In this document: positions 51,594 through 58,624 of the stretch, one piece after another
Layout: each line of letters starts with the position of its first letter
Numbering within the stretch: the stretch's first letter is position 1
Source of the DNA: DATARH01 sp963773625
GTDB lineage: Bacteria > Pseudomonadota > Alphaproteobacteria > ATCC43930 > CGMCC-115725
Assembly (NCBI GenBank): GCA_963773625.1
Contig: CAVZCJ010000011.1
Location: forward strand, 186,001 to 250,000
DNA length: 64,000 nucleotides
Reading direction: 5' to 3'
Program-made: the position numbers and the translations under genes
The notes under the pieces: generated by a model
What the model was told of the DNA's origin: nothing
Databases searched by the model: none
The model's input: only the letters and a program-made list of their open reading frames with translations

Positions 51594-51638
51594 TGCGCGG
51601 CGTTCCTCATACGGTGCGGCGCCCCGCGAGCGCCGTTC

Positions 51639-52085
51639 TCAGGGTTGCTCTTCGAAATTCTCTTCCGGATCGGCCTCGGGCAATTCCTCGGACAATTCGG
51701 TCTCGTCCTCGACGGCCAGTCCGTCCTCGGCGAGCTCTTCCTCCTCGCTGGCTTCCTCGTCGATCTCTTCGATGTCGTCCCCCGGCACACCGAGCGCCTC
51801 CTCGGCGACGCCGAACAGATTGGGTTCGAGTTCGATCGTCTCTTCCGGCTCGTCGATCTCGACGTGCTTCTGCATGCCGCGGATCAGCGAATCCTGCAGC
51901 TTGTCGACCGCAACCGTGTCGTCGGCGATCTCGCGCAACGCCACGACCGGGTTCTTGTCGTTATCGCGGTCGAGCGTCAGCTGCGCGCCCGCGGTGATTT
52001 CGCGCGCGCGTTGCGCGGCAACCAGCACAAGTTCGAAGCGGTTCGGCACCTTGACGACACAATCTTCGACGGTAACCCGCGCCAT
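51639..52085 (-). CDS. rpoZ: RNA polymerase omega subunit with long acidic tail
   Basis: The omega subunit helps RNA polymerase assembly and ppGpp binding. Residues 1-70 are the normal domain (ARVTVEDCVVKVPNRFELVL, AAQRAREITAGAQLTLDRDN, KNPVVALREIA). Residues about 75-148 form an extra tail that is mostly Glu and Asp, ending EEQP. AAAGG lies eight bases before the ATG at 52085. It is the first gene of rpoZ-rsh-acpS. The tail may bind other proteins or mimic nucleic acid. Confidence 0.95.
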   Translation of the reverse strand: MARVTVEDCVVKVPNRFELVLVAAQRAREITAGAQLTLDRDNDKNPVVALREIADDTVAVDKLQDSLIRGMQKHVEIDEPEETIELEPNLFGVAEEALGVPGDDIEEIDEEASEEEELAEDGLAVEDETELSEELPEADPEENFEEQP

Positions 52086-52248
52086 GCTCAAACCTTTCGG
52101 CCATCAATCTGGAGTCACTCGAATATATGGATGCGTCGGCAATGCGGCAACAGAGCCGGCCGCGCTAAAAGCGCGCGAATGCGGCGATCGCGGCCTCGGC
52201 GAGCGGCTTGACCCAGCTTGGGCGCCCTGCCTATATCACCGGCCTGCC

Positions 52249-52322
52249 GGCCGGATGGCAGAGTGGCTATGCAACGGACTGCAAATCCGTGAACAGCGGT
52301 TCGATTCCGCTTCCGGCCTCCA
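52249..52322 (+). tRNA. tRNA-Cys (GCA)
   Basis: A 74-base cloverleaf with encoded CCA. The acceptor stem is GGCCGGA (52249-52255) with TCCGGCC (52312-52318), discriminator T. The anticodon stem ACGGA/TCCGT surrounds the loop CTGCAAA with anticodon GCA at 52281-52283, and the T-loop is GTTCGATTCC. A run of Ts follows at 52325. It marks the border between the conserved rpoZ cluster and the accessory region. Confidence 0.95.
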
Positions 52323-52348
52323 CATTTTTTCGTTTCTAAATCAATAGC

Positions 52349-52993
52349 TTAAGACAAAGGTTCGTCGAGCAAGGCGGCTTTTTTATGTTCCAATTCTATC
52401 GGCGGGAGGTCCTTGGATTTCCGCCGTTTTCTGCCCGCTCCCGAAACCTCCCTGCAAATGATCGAGGTCCTTCCCGTCTGGGCGGCCTTCCTGCTCCCAA
52501 ATCGAATAGGCCCTTTCCTCTTCGGCAGCGTCACCGCCAGCACGCCCTTAGCGAGTTCAGCAGCGATCTTGTCGGCGTCCACACCGTCGGGCAGGGAGAA
52601 TGAGCGCTGGAATGAGCCGTAGCCGCGCTCGGACACGTGACGATCCTTGGCCTTCTCGTCCTTCTCGTAGCTCTTCTCGCCTTTGATCGTCAGGGTGTGG
52701 TTGCTAACGCTGACATCGATGTCGTTGTGCTCGAGCCCCGGCAGCTCGGCGCTGACCTTGAAGGCTTTGTCGTCTTCTGTCACATCGACGGCCGGATTGG
52801 GAAAGCTGAACGAGCTTTCATAAGTCCAAGTCGGTTCGACGTCGAACGAGCGGCGGAACGCCGGTAAGTGAAAGCCGGAGAACCGATCGAACAACCGGTC
52901 CATCTCCTGCCGGAACGTTTGCCATGCATGCGGTGCCTGCGCGGGCACCGGCGCCGGAGCCGGTTTTCTTACCTCAATGGGAACATTTGCCAC
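52349..52993 (-). CDS. Hsp20/alpha-crystallin small heat shock protein
   Basis: A 214-residue holdase chaperone. The N-terminal arm (MDRLFDRFSGFHLPAF) is followed by the alpha-crystallin domain (PAVDVTEDDKAFKVSAELPG, NHTLTIKGEKSYEKDEKAKD, YGSFQRSFSLPDGVDADKIA, GVLAVTLPK). The usual short C-terminus is replaced by a basic extension of about 50 residues (RKRRKSKDLPPIELEHKKAA), either new or due to a frame change after LPK. The start is GTG 52993, eight bases after AAGGAG. It is the last gene of a four-gene minus-strand operon. Confidence 0.9.
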   Translation of the reverse strand: MANVPIEVRKPAPAPVPAQAPHAWQTFRQEMDRLFDRFSGFHLPAFRRSFDVEPTWTYESSFSFPNPAVDVTEDDKAFKVSAELPGLEHNDIDVSVSNHTLTIKGEKSYEKDEKAKDRHVSERGYGSFQRSFSLPDGVDADKIAAELAKGVLAVTLPKRKGPIRFGSRKAAQTGRTSIICREVSGAGRKRRKSKDLPPIELEHKKAALLDEPLS

Positions 52994-53049
52994 CGTTGCA
53001 TCTCCTTGGGCCAGGATGGAATTGGGCTGAAGATGTGCGCTGATGTGGC

Positions 53050-53250
53050 TCAACCGGCTTTCCGCCTGGAGCCGGACGATTGGACTGACCTGACAGGCTT
53101 GCCGGTATCCAAAACGCCCGCGAGTAACGGCTTGGCCAATTCAGCCTCCGCTTGTAACCAGTTATCGATGCTTCGATTTTCGGGTCGGCCCTCCTTTTCC
53201 CAGAGGGCGTAGGCACGCTCGCGAACGGCCTGTTCGTGCTCGCTATCCAC
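53050..53250 (-). CDS. DUF2934-type small protein
   Basis: A 66-residue protein with the DUF2934 pattern VRERAYALWEKEGRPENRSI and DNWLQAEAELAKPL; the function of this family is unknown, but it often accompanies stress genes. The GTG start at 53250 has AAGGAGG seven bases upstream and overlaps the stop of the preceding gene by eight bases. It belongs to the operon that ends with hsp20. Confidence 0.8.
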   Translation of the reverse strand: MDSEHEQAVRERAYALWEKEGRPENRSIDNWLQAEAELAKPLLAGVLDTGKPVRSVQSSGSRRKAG

Positions 53251-53434
53251 GGGAGACCTCCTTTGCCGTTCGTTGAGCCAGGCTTCGCTCAATCGACGCC
53301 GCTTGGACGTCGAGGTCTTCTGCCGTGAGCAACCGAGCCTCCCAGACCGCCGGGTTTCCGGCCCGTTCAGCGAATTCTCGATACCATGAGGCCAGTTTCC
53401 GAAGCGTGCTCGGATCGTCGCCGATCTCCGGCAT
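53243..53434 (-). CDS. Small conserved protein in hsp20 operon
   Basis: A 63-residue helical protein (PEIGDDPSTLRKLASWYREF, AERAGNPAVWEARLLTAEDL). Very similar small proteins exist in rhizobia as hypothetical proteins. Its ATG shares one base with the stop of the upstream gene (TGATG), and its end overlaps the DUF2934 start, so translation of the three small genes is coupled. Function unknown. Confidence 0.72.
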   Translation of the reverse strand: MPEIGDDPSTLRKLASWYREFAERAGNPAVWEARLLTAEDLDVQAASIERSLAQRTAKEVSRG

Positions 53435-53595
53435 CACGACCGCACCTGTTCTCTCGAATCCTCCGCCAGCACATTTTTGGCTTCGGCGAGCAATCGCTCG
53501 ACGGTGGCCCGCTTTTCGTCGTCAAGGCCGAGCTTCAGCATCGCTTGGTAATGAGCGATGTTGAGGTTGATGATGTACCGTTCGTCGTTCGTCAT
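53434..53595 (-). CDS. Small protein, first gene of hsp20 operon
   Basis: A 53-residue acidic helical protein (TNDERYIINLNIAHYQAMLK, LGLDDEKRATVERLLAEAKN). The ATG at 53595 has GGAGGTG seven bases upstream, which decides the start over a longer reading. It overlaps the next gene by one base. Function unknown; the operon position suggests a stress role. Confidence 0.72.
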   Translation of the reverse strand: MTNDERYIINLNIAHYQAMLKLGLDDEKRATVERLLAEAKNVLAEDSREQVRS

Positions 53596-53931
53596 CACCG
53601 CACCTCCGGGGGGAAGGAGCGGGCGGGAGCGCGCGCAACCCCTCTTCCGGGGGCACACGTTTCTCTCAGCCAACAGCGCCCAAAGGTCGCAGATGAAGGT
53701 GCGCTAGCGTACAAACCAATTATGACAAACGCAAGTCAATTCTTCAATTTTTTGCCCTGCAAAGACTCCAATAAGCTGTGCCAATCTCGGACCATGCCCC
53801 CCAAGTAGGATGGCCAATCGCTCAGGTGAGCTAAACTCGCTGCCCCGAAAAATAATAATCCTTGTACGCGACCGTACAGGCCTCACGAACGTTTGTTATT
53901 AGAATAAGGGAGCAGTGCTCTGGGGAGATTC
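53596..53931. promoter_or_regulatory. Control region between hsp20 operon and Crp/Fnr gene
   Basis: This 336-base gap holds no convincing gene and must carry both divergent promoters. A dyad TGTACG-CGAC-CGTACA lies at 53873-53888, 44 bases before the regulator's GTG. A further CGTACA half-site is at 53708-53713 on the hsp20 side. The dyad has the two-half-sites-with-short-spacer form used by Fnr-type regulators, so autoregulation is possible. Confidence 0.5.
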
Positions 53932-54717
53932 GTGCACCGCTCTCCCACGATCTTCTGGAAACGAGCGGTCATTCCCAGTGGAGGAAGCGCATTCTTGCAA
54001 ACGCCGCAGATAGCATCTCAAAATCGTCTTCTAGCCGCGATTTCTGCCGAAGCACTTCAATGGCTCGCGCCGCATTTTCAGCCTGTGCCCTTAGTGTTCA
54101 GGGAAACAGTCTTCGAGGCGGGTGATCGGACCGATTTCATATATTTCCCGCTTAAGGGAATGATCTCGCTGATTGCGCCTGCGGAGAACGGCCGCTTCAT
54201 CGAGGTCGGGATCGTCGGCAGGGAAGGGATGACGGGCGTTCCGGTCGTACTTGGCGACGATATTTCAAGCCTTCACGGCGTTGTTCAGGCTCCAGGCTCT
54301 GCCCTGAAGCTGAACGCCACCGCTCTTAAGGTGGCGTTTCGCCGAGACCGCGATCTGCGTTCGGTATTGCTTCGCTATACCCGCTTCGCGCTCGCCCAAG
54401 CCGCCCAGTCGGCTATCTGCAACCGGCTTCATTCGTTGGAGCAGCGCTGTGCCCGGTGGCTGTTGGCCACACGCGACCGCGTTGAGGCTAATTCGTTTCC
54501 GGTGACGCATGAATTTTTGGCCTACATGCTGGGCGTGCGGCGTGCCGGGGTGACGGTAGCGGCCAAAGCCCTCCAACAGGCTGGGCTCATCCGCTACGCC
54601 CGCAACCAGGTGACGATCCTTGACCCTGACGGACTGGCAGCCGCTGCCTGCGAATGCAACCGCGTGCTGGAGAACCAGCTCGCACGGCTGCAAGGTGAGA
54701 AGGCCCGCGCCACATAA
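53932..54717 (+). CDS. Crp/Fnr-family transcriptional regulator
   Basis: A 261-residue regulator. Residues about 45-150 are a cNMP-binding-like sensor (FEAGDRTDFIYFPLKGMISL, EVGIVGREGMTGVPVVLGDD), without the Cys set of Fnr or the Arg/Ser set for cAMP that I can recognise. The HTH domain contains LAYMLGVRRAGVTVAAKALQ. The initiator is GTG with GGGGAG five bases upstream. The family type (many copies in rhizobia) usually controls stress genes. The signal is unknown. Confidence 0.9.
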   Translation: MHRSPTIFWKRAVIPSGGSAFLQTPQIASQNRLLAAISAEALQWLAPHFQPVPLVFRETVFEAGDRTDFIYFPLKGMISLIAPAENGRFIEVGIVGREGMTGVPVVLGDDISSLHGVVQAPGSALKLNATALKVAFRRDRDLRSVLLRYTRFALAQAAQSAICNRLHSLEQRCARWLLATRDRVEANSFPVTHEFLAYMLGVRRAGVTVAAKALQQAGLIRYARNQVTILDPDGLAAAACECNRVLENQLARLQGEKARAT

Positions 54718-54802
54718 TCAAATTGAATCCTGTGGACGGAGCCGCCGTAAATCCATTTGCAAGCAGCAGGTCGTAGCAAACGCGTCAGCGGGGTCACGCG
54801 CG

Positions 54803-55066
54803 TCAGCAAAGCCGAGGGGTGACCGCCGACGTTGTGCGGTAGCACTCGCAAGCCGCAGTTTCCAAGCGCTTTCGGTCCAGAACGGCAATCCGCCCATGAC
54901 CGGTAGCGATGATGCCAGCATCCTTGAGCGCGCCCAGAGCGGTGGTTACACCGGCCCGCCGCACCGACAGCATCATCGACAGGAACTCATGCGTTAAATT
55001 TACCTCGCGCGCCAGCGCGCAGTCATTCGCCATCAGCAGCCACCGCGCCATGCGAGCGAGCTGCAT
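54803..55066 (-). pseudogene. Crp/Fnr regulator remnant, DNA-binding half only
   Basis: About 87 residues matching the C-terminal third of the complete regulator nearby: RMARWLLMANDCALAREVNL, the HTH LSMMLSVRRAGVTTALGALK and DAGIIATGHGRIAVLDRKRL. The sensor domain is missing; upstream bases carry another gene. It is therefore a truncated copy. A remnant of the N-terminal half of a similar gene lies at 56344-56440 on the other strand. Confidence 0.75.
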
Positions 55067-55081
55067 GTCGGCAGCCTGCGC

Positions 55082-55353
55082 TCACCTGATCCTGCATTCG
55101 CGATCGAGCACCTCGTTCAGCTTGATGCCGGCAATCGCCGATCCGGCGGCAAAAGTGCTGCCCACGGTCGGGGCAAGCAGTCTGCCGTCGATGTCCATCA
55201 CGACCGGAGCCAGCACCTTCCAGCCATAGGCGTGGCGGGCAAAGGCCGAGCACGGGATGGGTACACTCAGCGCCAGACTCGGCCCCGCACTCAGCAACAC
55301 GATGCTGGCTGCGGCCACGCACAGGCGGCAAAGGCGATTGTGGAGCTTTGTCA
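55082..55353 (-). CDS. Small exported protein, unknown
   Basis: A 90-residue protein with a signal peptide (LCVAAASIVLLSAGPSLA, cleavage after SLA) and a mature part of about 60 residues containing VVMDIDGRLLAPTVGSTFAA and LNEVLDRECRIR, with Cys near each end. AAGGTG lies before the ATG. I know no function; Gly/Ala-rich periplasmic proteins of this form occur in rhizobia. It follows the gene at 55366 closely. Confidence 0.6.
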
Positions 55354-55365
55354 TCGATCGCACCT

Positions 55366-55569
55366 TCACGCCGCCACGACGCGCGGCCATGCTTGCCGAG
55401 CTCTCTCATGTCTGACGGCTTCAAGATGTTCGGCACGTTGGCGCAAGGCCACACGATCGCTGGGATCATTCGATCCGTGTGTTGGCACCGCAAACGCGGT
55501 GGGGCAGCGCGTCACGCCCTTAGCCCGGATGAAGGCGGCGATTTCGGCTTCGTATTCCTGGCGAGACAT
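55366..55569 (-). CDS. Small conserved cytoplasmic protein
   Basis: A 67-residue protein beginning MSRQEYEAEIAAFIRAKGVT with a RCPTAFAVPT motif and a basic helical end. Very similar short proteins are frequent in rhizobial genomes without known function. GGAG lies six bases before the ATG at 55569; a longer start at 55611 lacks such a site. It is 12 bases upstream of the exported protein gene. Confidence 0.6.
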   Translation of the reverse strand: MSRQEYEAEIAAFIRAKGVTRCPTAFAVPTHGSNDPSDRVALRQRAEHLEAVRHERARQAWPRVVAA

Positions 55570-56290
55570 GGCTTGCTCCATCACCAGATCGAATTGCGAT
55601 GCCGCAATCATTGAATGACAGAAGCGGACGGGAAAATTCGGATTTGTCCTTAGGGAAACTACGTAGGCCCGATCTCCATGAGCTCAAGCAAGGCCGTGGC
55701 GATCATCACCACCACTGGTGATGGGGTAGATGGGTGAGCGGACTACCTCCCCCTGGCTGTTCCAGATCAAGGCGCCACGCGTGATCGAGATTGCAAACCA
55801 ACCTGGGGCTTGTCTTGGCGACGGAACATTGTTGGTCGCCTTCGAATGCTGCGCCGCGAAATCCAATATGCGCTCACTTCGTGAATCCGCGGGCGCAACG
55901 TCTTCCTTGGGTCGGACCTCAGCGGTTCGATGGCGGCACCGCGAACGGCCGGTATCGGCGCGATGCAGGCATCGGCCCGCCTCGCTTCGAACGACCGATT
56001 TGCGAGCCCTAAACGGTCGTTCGTTGGTGCTGTCGCGGACGGTCGGTTTTGCCCCCGATGCGGACCTTCACGGCAGCTCCCGAGATCGACAGAGTGGGCG
56101 AACGTAGTTCACTTAGGCCGTTGGCGGCTGGCTCGCTCCGGGTTGATAGATAATCCCTGCTCGGCCGTTGTTTCGGTTGCAAGAGGCGACGCAGCACCCA
56201 TCTAACTTATATCGCCGCCGACGGTTCCTCGGGCAAGGTGGCGACTGAGAGAGGCTGGCGCTCCCGCTCCCGTATGGGACAGAACGCAAT

Positions 56291-56348
56291 TGTGCCTCCG
56301 CAAAATGCTCCGCAATGAGTGTGCCTCCGCAAAATGCTCCGCAATGAG
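56291..56348. repeat. 29-base tandem duplication
   Basis: Two exact adjacent copies of a 29-base unit beginning TGTGCCTCCGCAAAATGCTC (56291-56319 and 56320-56348). The second copy runs into the remnant of the Crp/Fnr gene start. Confidence 0.9.
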
Positions 56349-56440
56349 AAATTGCCTTCTCGCCTCTCTGCCGCAAGACGATTTCGACCGTTTCTTCTCA
56401 GAGCTGCAACCGGTCTCCCTCACGCTGAAGTCCGACCAAC
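56344..56440 (+). pseudogene. Crp/Fnr regulator remnant, N-terminal end
   Basis: About 32 residues, MRNCLLASLPQDDFDRFF and SELQPVSLTLKSDQP, match the start of Crp/Fnr-family regulators of the kind found complete at 53932. The similarity stops after KSDQP and the frame runs on without sensor motifs. It is a broken start only. Confidence 0.6.
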
Positions 56441-56681
56441 CCGGCATCATATGGGCAGATCGCAGCTGCGGCGGTAAAAGTGCCCGCGCGCCAGGCCTAG
56501 TGACACGTGATCGCCACACTCAGGTGAGAGCATAGCACCACAGGATAGAGGCTTTATGCGATAGAGGCTTTGGCCTCGTTATCGGGAAAATTCGATATTG
56601 GGGTTTCGTTGATCTACATCAAAGCGGCGCAGAAGCCCCCGGGCAAAGTTTTTACGTTGGAAAATTTCCAAGGATATTTGG

Positions 56682-57343
56682 ATGAGCGTCGAAGGAACCT
56701 TGCGAGTAATGTTGGCGGACAGCCAGCCGATCTCGCTCGATGGCACGTGCTCGCTCATCCAGACGGCGGATGGTTTAACGCTGGTCGGTACCGCTACGAC
56801 CATGGCAGAGGCGGTGAAAAAGGCCGCTGAAGATAAGTCCCGACGTGATCGTTCTCAATACATCGTTGCCGGACATGGATGGGTTTTCCGTGGTTCAGAG
56901 ACTTGATTCCAACGGACCGCGCCCAGGCGTGGCGCTCCTGAGCGAAATCGAGGATCGATCCTATGTCGAGAGAGCGCTGCAATCCGGGATCAAGGCCTAC
57001 GTATTGAAGCGCTCGGCCCGCGACTGCCTCCTCCACGGCATCCGCGCCGCGGGATCTGGTGGCGTCTACTTGGACCCGGCAGTCGCCGTGAACTTCTTGG
57101 GAACAGGCCAAGCAAACCCAAGGCTCCGGAGCGTCGGGCGAGCCGCAGCTTGCCCCTCGCGAGGCAGAGGTGATCCGGCTTATCGCGCTTGGCTACAGCA
57201 TCAAGGAAATCGCCGCGCAGCTTGAGGTGACCGCCAAGTCGGTGGAGACTTACAAGGCGCGCGGCTGCGACAAGCTCCAACTCACCTCACGGGCGCATAT
57301 CGTGCGCTTTGCCGCAGCCAACGGGTGGCTCCCAAACCTTTAG
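56682..57343 (+). CDS. LuxR-family response regulator with degenerate receiver, frame broken
   Basis: A two-domain regulator of about 220 residues. The receiver reads LRVMLADSQPISLDGTCSLI, then (after an extra G near 56830) PDVIVLNTSLPDMDGFSVVQ and GIKAYVLKRSARDCLLHGI. The phospho-acceptor Asp is replaced by Asn (VLN where VLD is expected) and the acidic pair is AD-S, while the conserved Lys is kept, so phosphorylation-independent action is likely. After a second break near 57110 comes the LuxR HTH: APREAEVIRLIALGYSIKEI and AKSVETYKARGCDKLQLTSR. AAGGAT precedes the ATG. It is convergent with the HEPN-like gene. Confidence 0.8.
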
Positions 57344-57358
57344 CCCGCCGCCCTCGGT

Positions 57359-57949
57359 TTAAAGAGACGGCCGACCATTTGCCGGTTCCATGCCCGGGCT
57401 GCGAATGTGATCCCGCAATCGCGGCAAAAACTCCCAGATGTCGTGATTGAGTTCCTTCAGTTGCTCGATCACCCTCACGATCTCGTCGATACGCTGCTGG
57501 TTCATTTCGCGCACGCTGCCGAATTGGAGCCCGCCGCGTCCCTCTTGGATCCTCATCGCGTTCATATGGGTGATTTCGCCTTGGGCGTTTACCGCGTACA
57601 TGCAATGGTTGAATTCGTTGCGCATCCGCGTGGCGCTGTTGAAACGCTTGATCAGGCCATCCAGCGCGCGCGCTGTCGCGGGGTCCGAGACTTTGACGGT
57701 CGCGAGCCGCTGAATCAAATCAAGCCGGGCGCGTGTGGTGTTCAAGGTCGCGAAGATGATCGCCGCCGTGGGCTCGTCCGTATCGAGCAGCGCCATCAAT
57801 ACATAGATGAACATGCTCTCATTGTTCGACCAGGCGAAAACCAGGTTGCCGATGAGCGCCAGGATCATCGTCCGGCGATCGGCATGTTTGAGGGCCTCAG
57901 TCTCGATCGAGCTGAAGTTGGGAATGGGCGGAAGCTCGGAGCGCGGCAT
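57359..57949 (-). CDS. HEPN-like helical protein, unknown
   Basis: A 196-residue, mostly helical soluble protein. It starts MPRSELPPIPNFSSIETEAL and contains ALIGNLVFAWSNNESMFIYV, FATLNTTRARLDLIQRL and the motif TRMRNEFNHCMY, which fits the R-N-x3-H active site of HEPN ribonucleases; the preceding helices also fit. The C-terminus is a coiled helix (MNQQRIDEIVRVIEQLKELN). GGAG precedes the ATG at 57949. The HEPN assignment is by motif only. No neighbouring antitoxin gene is obvious. Confidence 0.6.
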   Translation of the reverse strand: MPRSELPPIPNFSSIETEALKHADRRTMILALIGNLVFAWSNNESMFIYVLMALLDTDEPTAAIIFATLNTTRARLDLIQRLATVKVSDPATARALDGLIKRFNSATRMRNEFNHCMYAVNAQGEITHMNAMRIQEGRGGLQFGSVREMNQQRIDEIVRVIEQLKELNHDIWEFLPRLRDHIRSPGMEPANGRPSL

Positions 57950-58624
57950 GGCGTGGCTCCCTAATACGACAGTGCAAGGGTCAGGCGCTGATCCCCGAAT
58001 TGCGGCGGCGACCGACCCGAACATCCTCTCCGCAGTATGTGCCGATCGCCGCCGCCGGTACGTTCCGATCCGCGGTTATCGCAGCCGATGGCCGCTCGAC
58101 GCGACTGAAAACTCGCAGCGACACAGCGAATTCCCCACCCAGCGAGGCCTGCGGTCGCCATTCCCGGCTGATGCCGACGCACATCCTGACGACATGGCCG
58201 CGATTATTCCCGACAACTTGTCAGGAATTACCCCTCACAAGAAGGGGGTTTTCGATAACTGATGTAGGTTTCTTGGCCAAATCGGTAAATTGGCCTGGCA
58301 GGATCGGGGATAAATCCCGTCATTTTTTGCGTTATTGCCAGCTGTCCGAGTGTCGAAGCCGCAAAAACGATTAAAATTTGCTGAAAATTGTCGGTAATTT
58401 CCCGACAAAGATTTATCAATTTTGCATCTATTTGGCCTCGGGCCAGTCGGTGAGTATGGCGTCGTCCGCGGTGACCCCCGACGCCCAGACCCCTCTCACT
58501 ATGGTTTGAGCGTCAGAGCCATCCCGGACAAATTTGGCACCGGATCGGCGTGCCGGCACAGACGCAGAAGATCTGTGTTGGGGCTCGGGCCGGTGTCGCA
58601 TCAACCCCAATCGGAGACACGATC
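57950..58624. promoter_or_regulatory. Long control region before the secretion locus, with two TTGTCGG-type dyads
   Basis: A 675-base gap without a supported gene, becoming AT-rich from about 58200. Two related dyads stand out: TTCCCGACAA-C-TTGTCAGGAA (58207-58227, one mismatch) and TTGTCGG-TAATTTC-CCGACAA (58388-58408). Both contain CCGACAA/TTGTCGG halves, so one regulator could bind both. Confidence 0.5.

Larger units (their letters stand above)
55570..56681. other. Gene-poor stretch with regulator remnant and tandem repeat
   Basis: This stretch of about 1.1 kb has no complete gene I can support. Short open frames on both strands lack ribosome sites, family patterns or stable composition. 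It contains the 29-base tandem duplication and the Crp/Fnr N-terminal remnant listed separately, and ends with the promoter region of the response regulator. Confidence 0.6.

Noticed and set aside
52323..52348. Attachment site directly after tRNA-Cys
   Set aside because: No repeat of the tRNA 3' end was found elsewhere in the window and no integrase is present.
53708..53745. Heat-shock (RpoH-type) promoter for the hsp20 operon
   Set aside because: TTGACT and CTTG-like elements exist on the minus strand but no -10 at proper spacing could be agreed on.
53704..53886. Possible 60-residue gene on the minus strand in the hsp20/Crp control region
   Set aside because: Composition looks random, there is no ribosome site, and it overlaps the dyad and promoter region.
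55684..55866. Small open frame on the minus strand in the gene-poor stretch
   Set aside because: No ribosome site and no recognisable pattern.
56202..56519. 105-residue minus-strand open frame
   Set aside because: It is the complement of the Crp/Fnr remnant and the tandem repeat, and carries no own motif.
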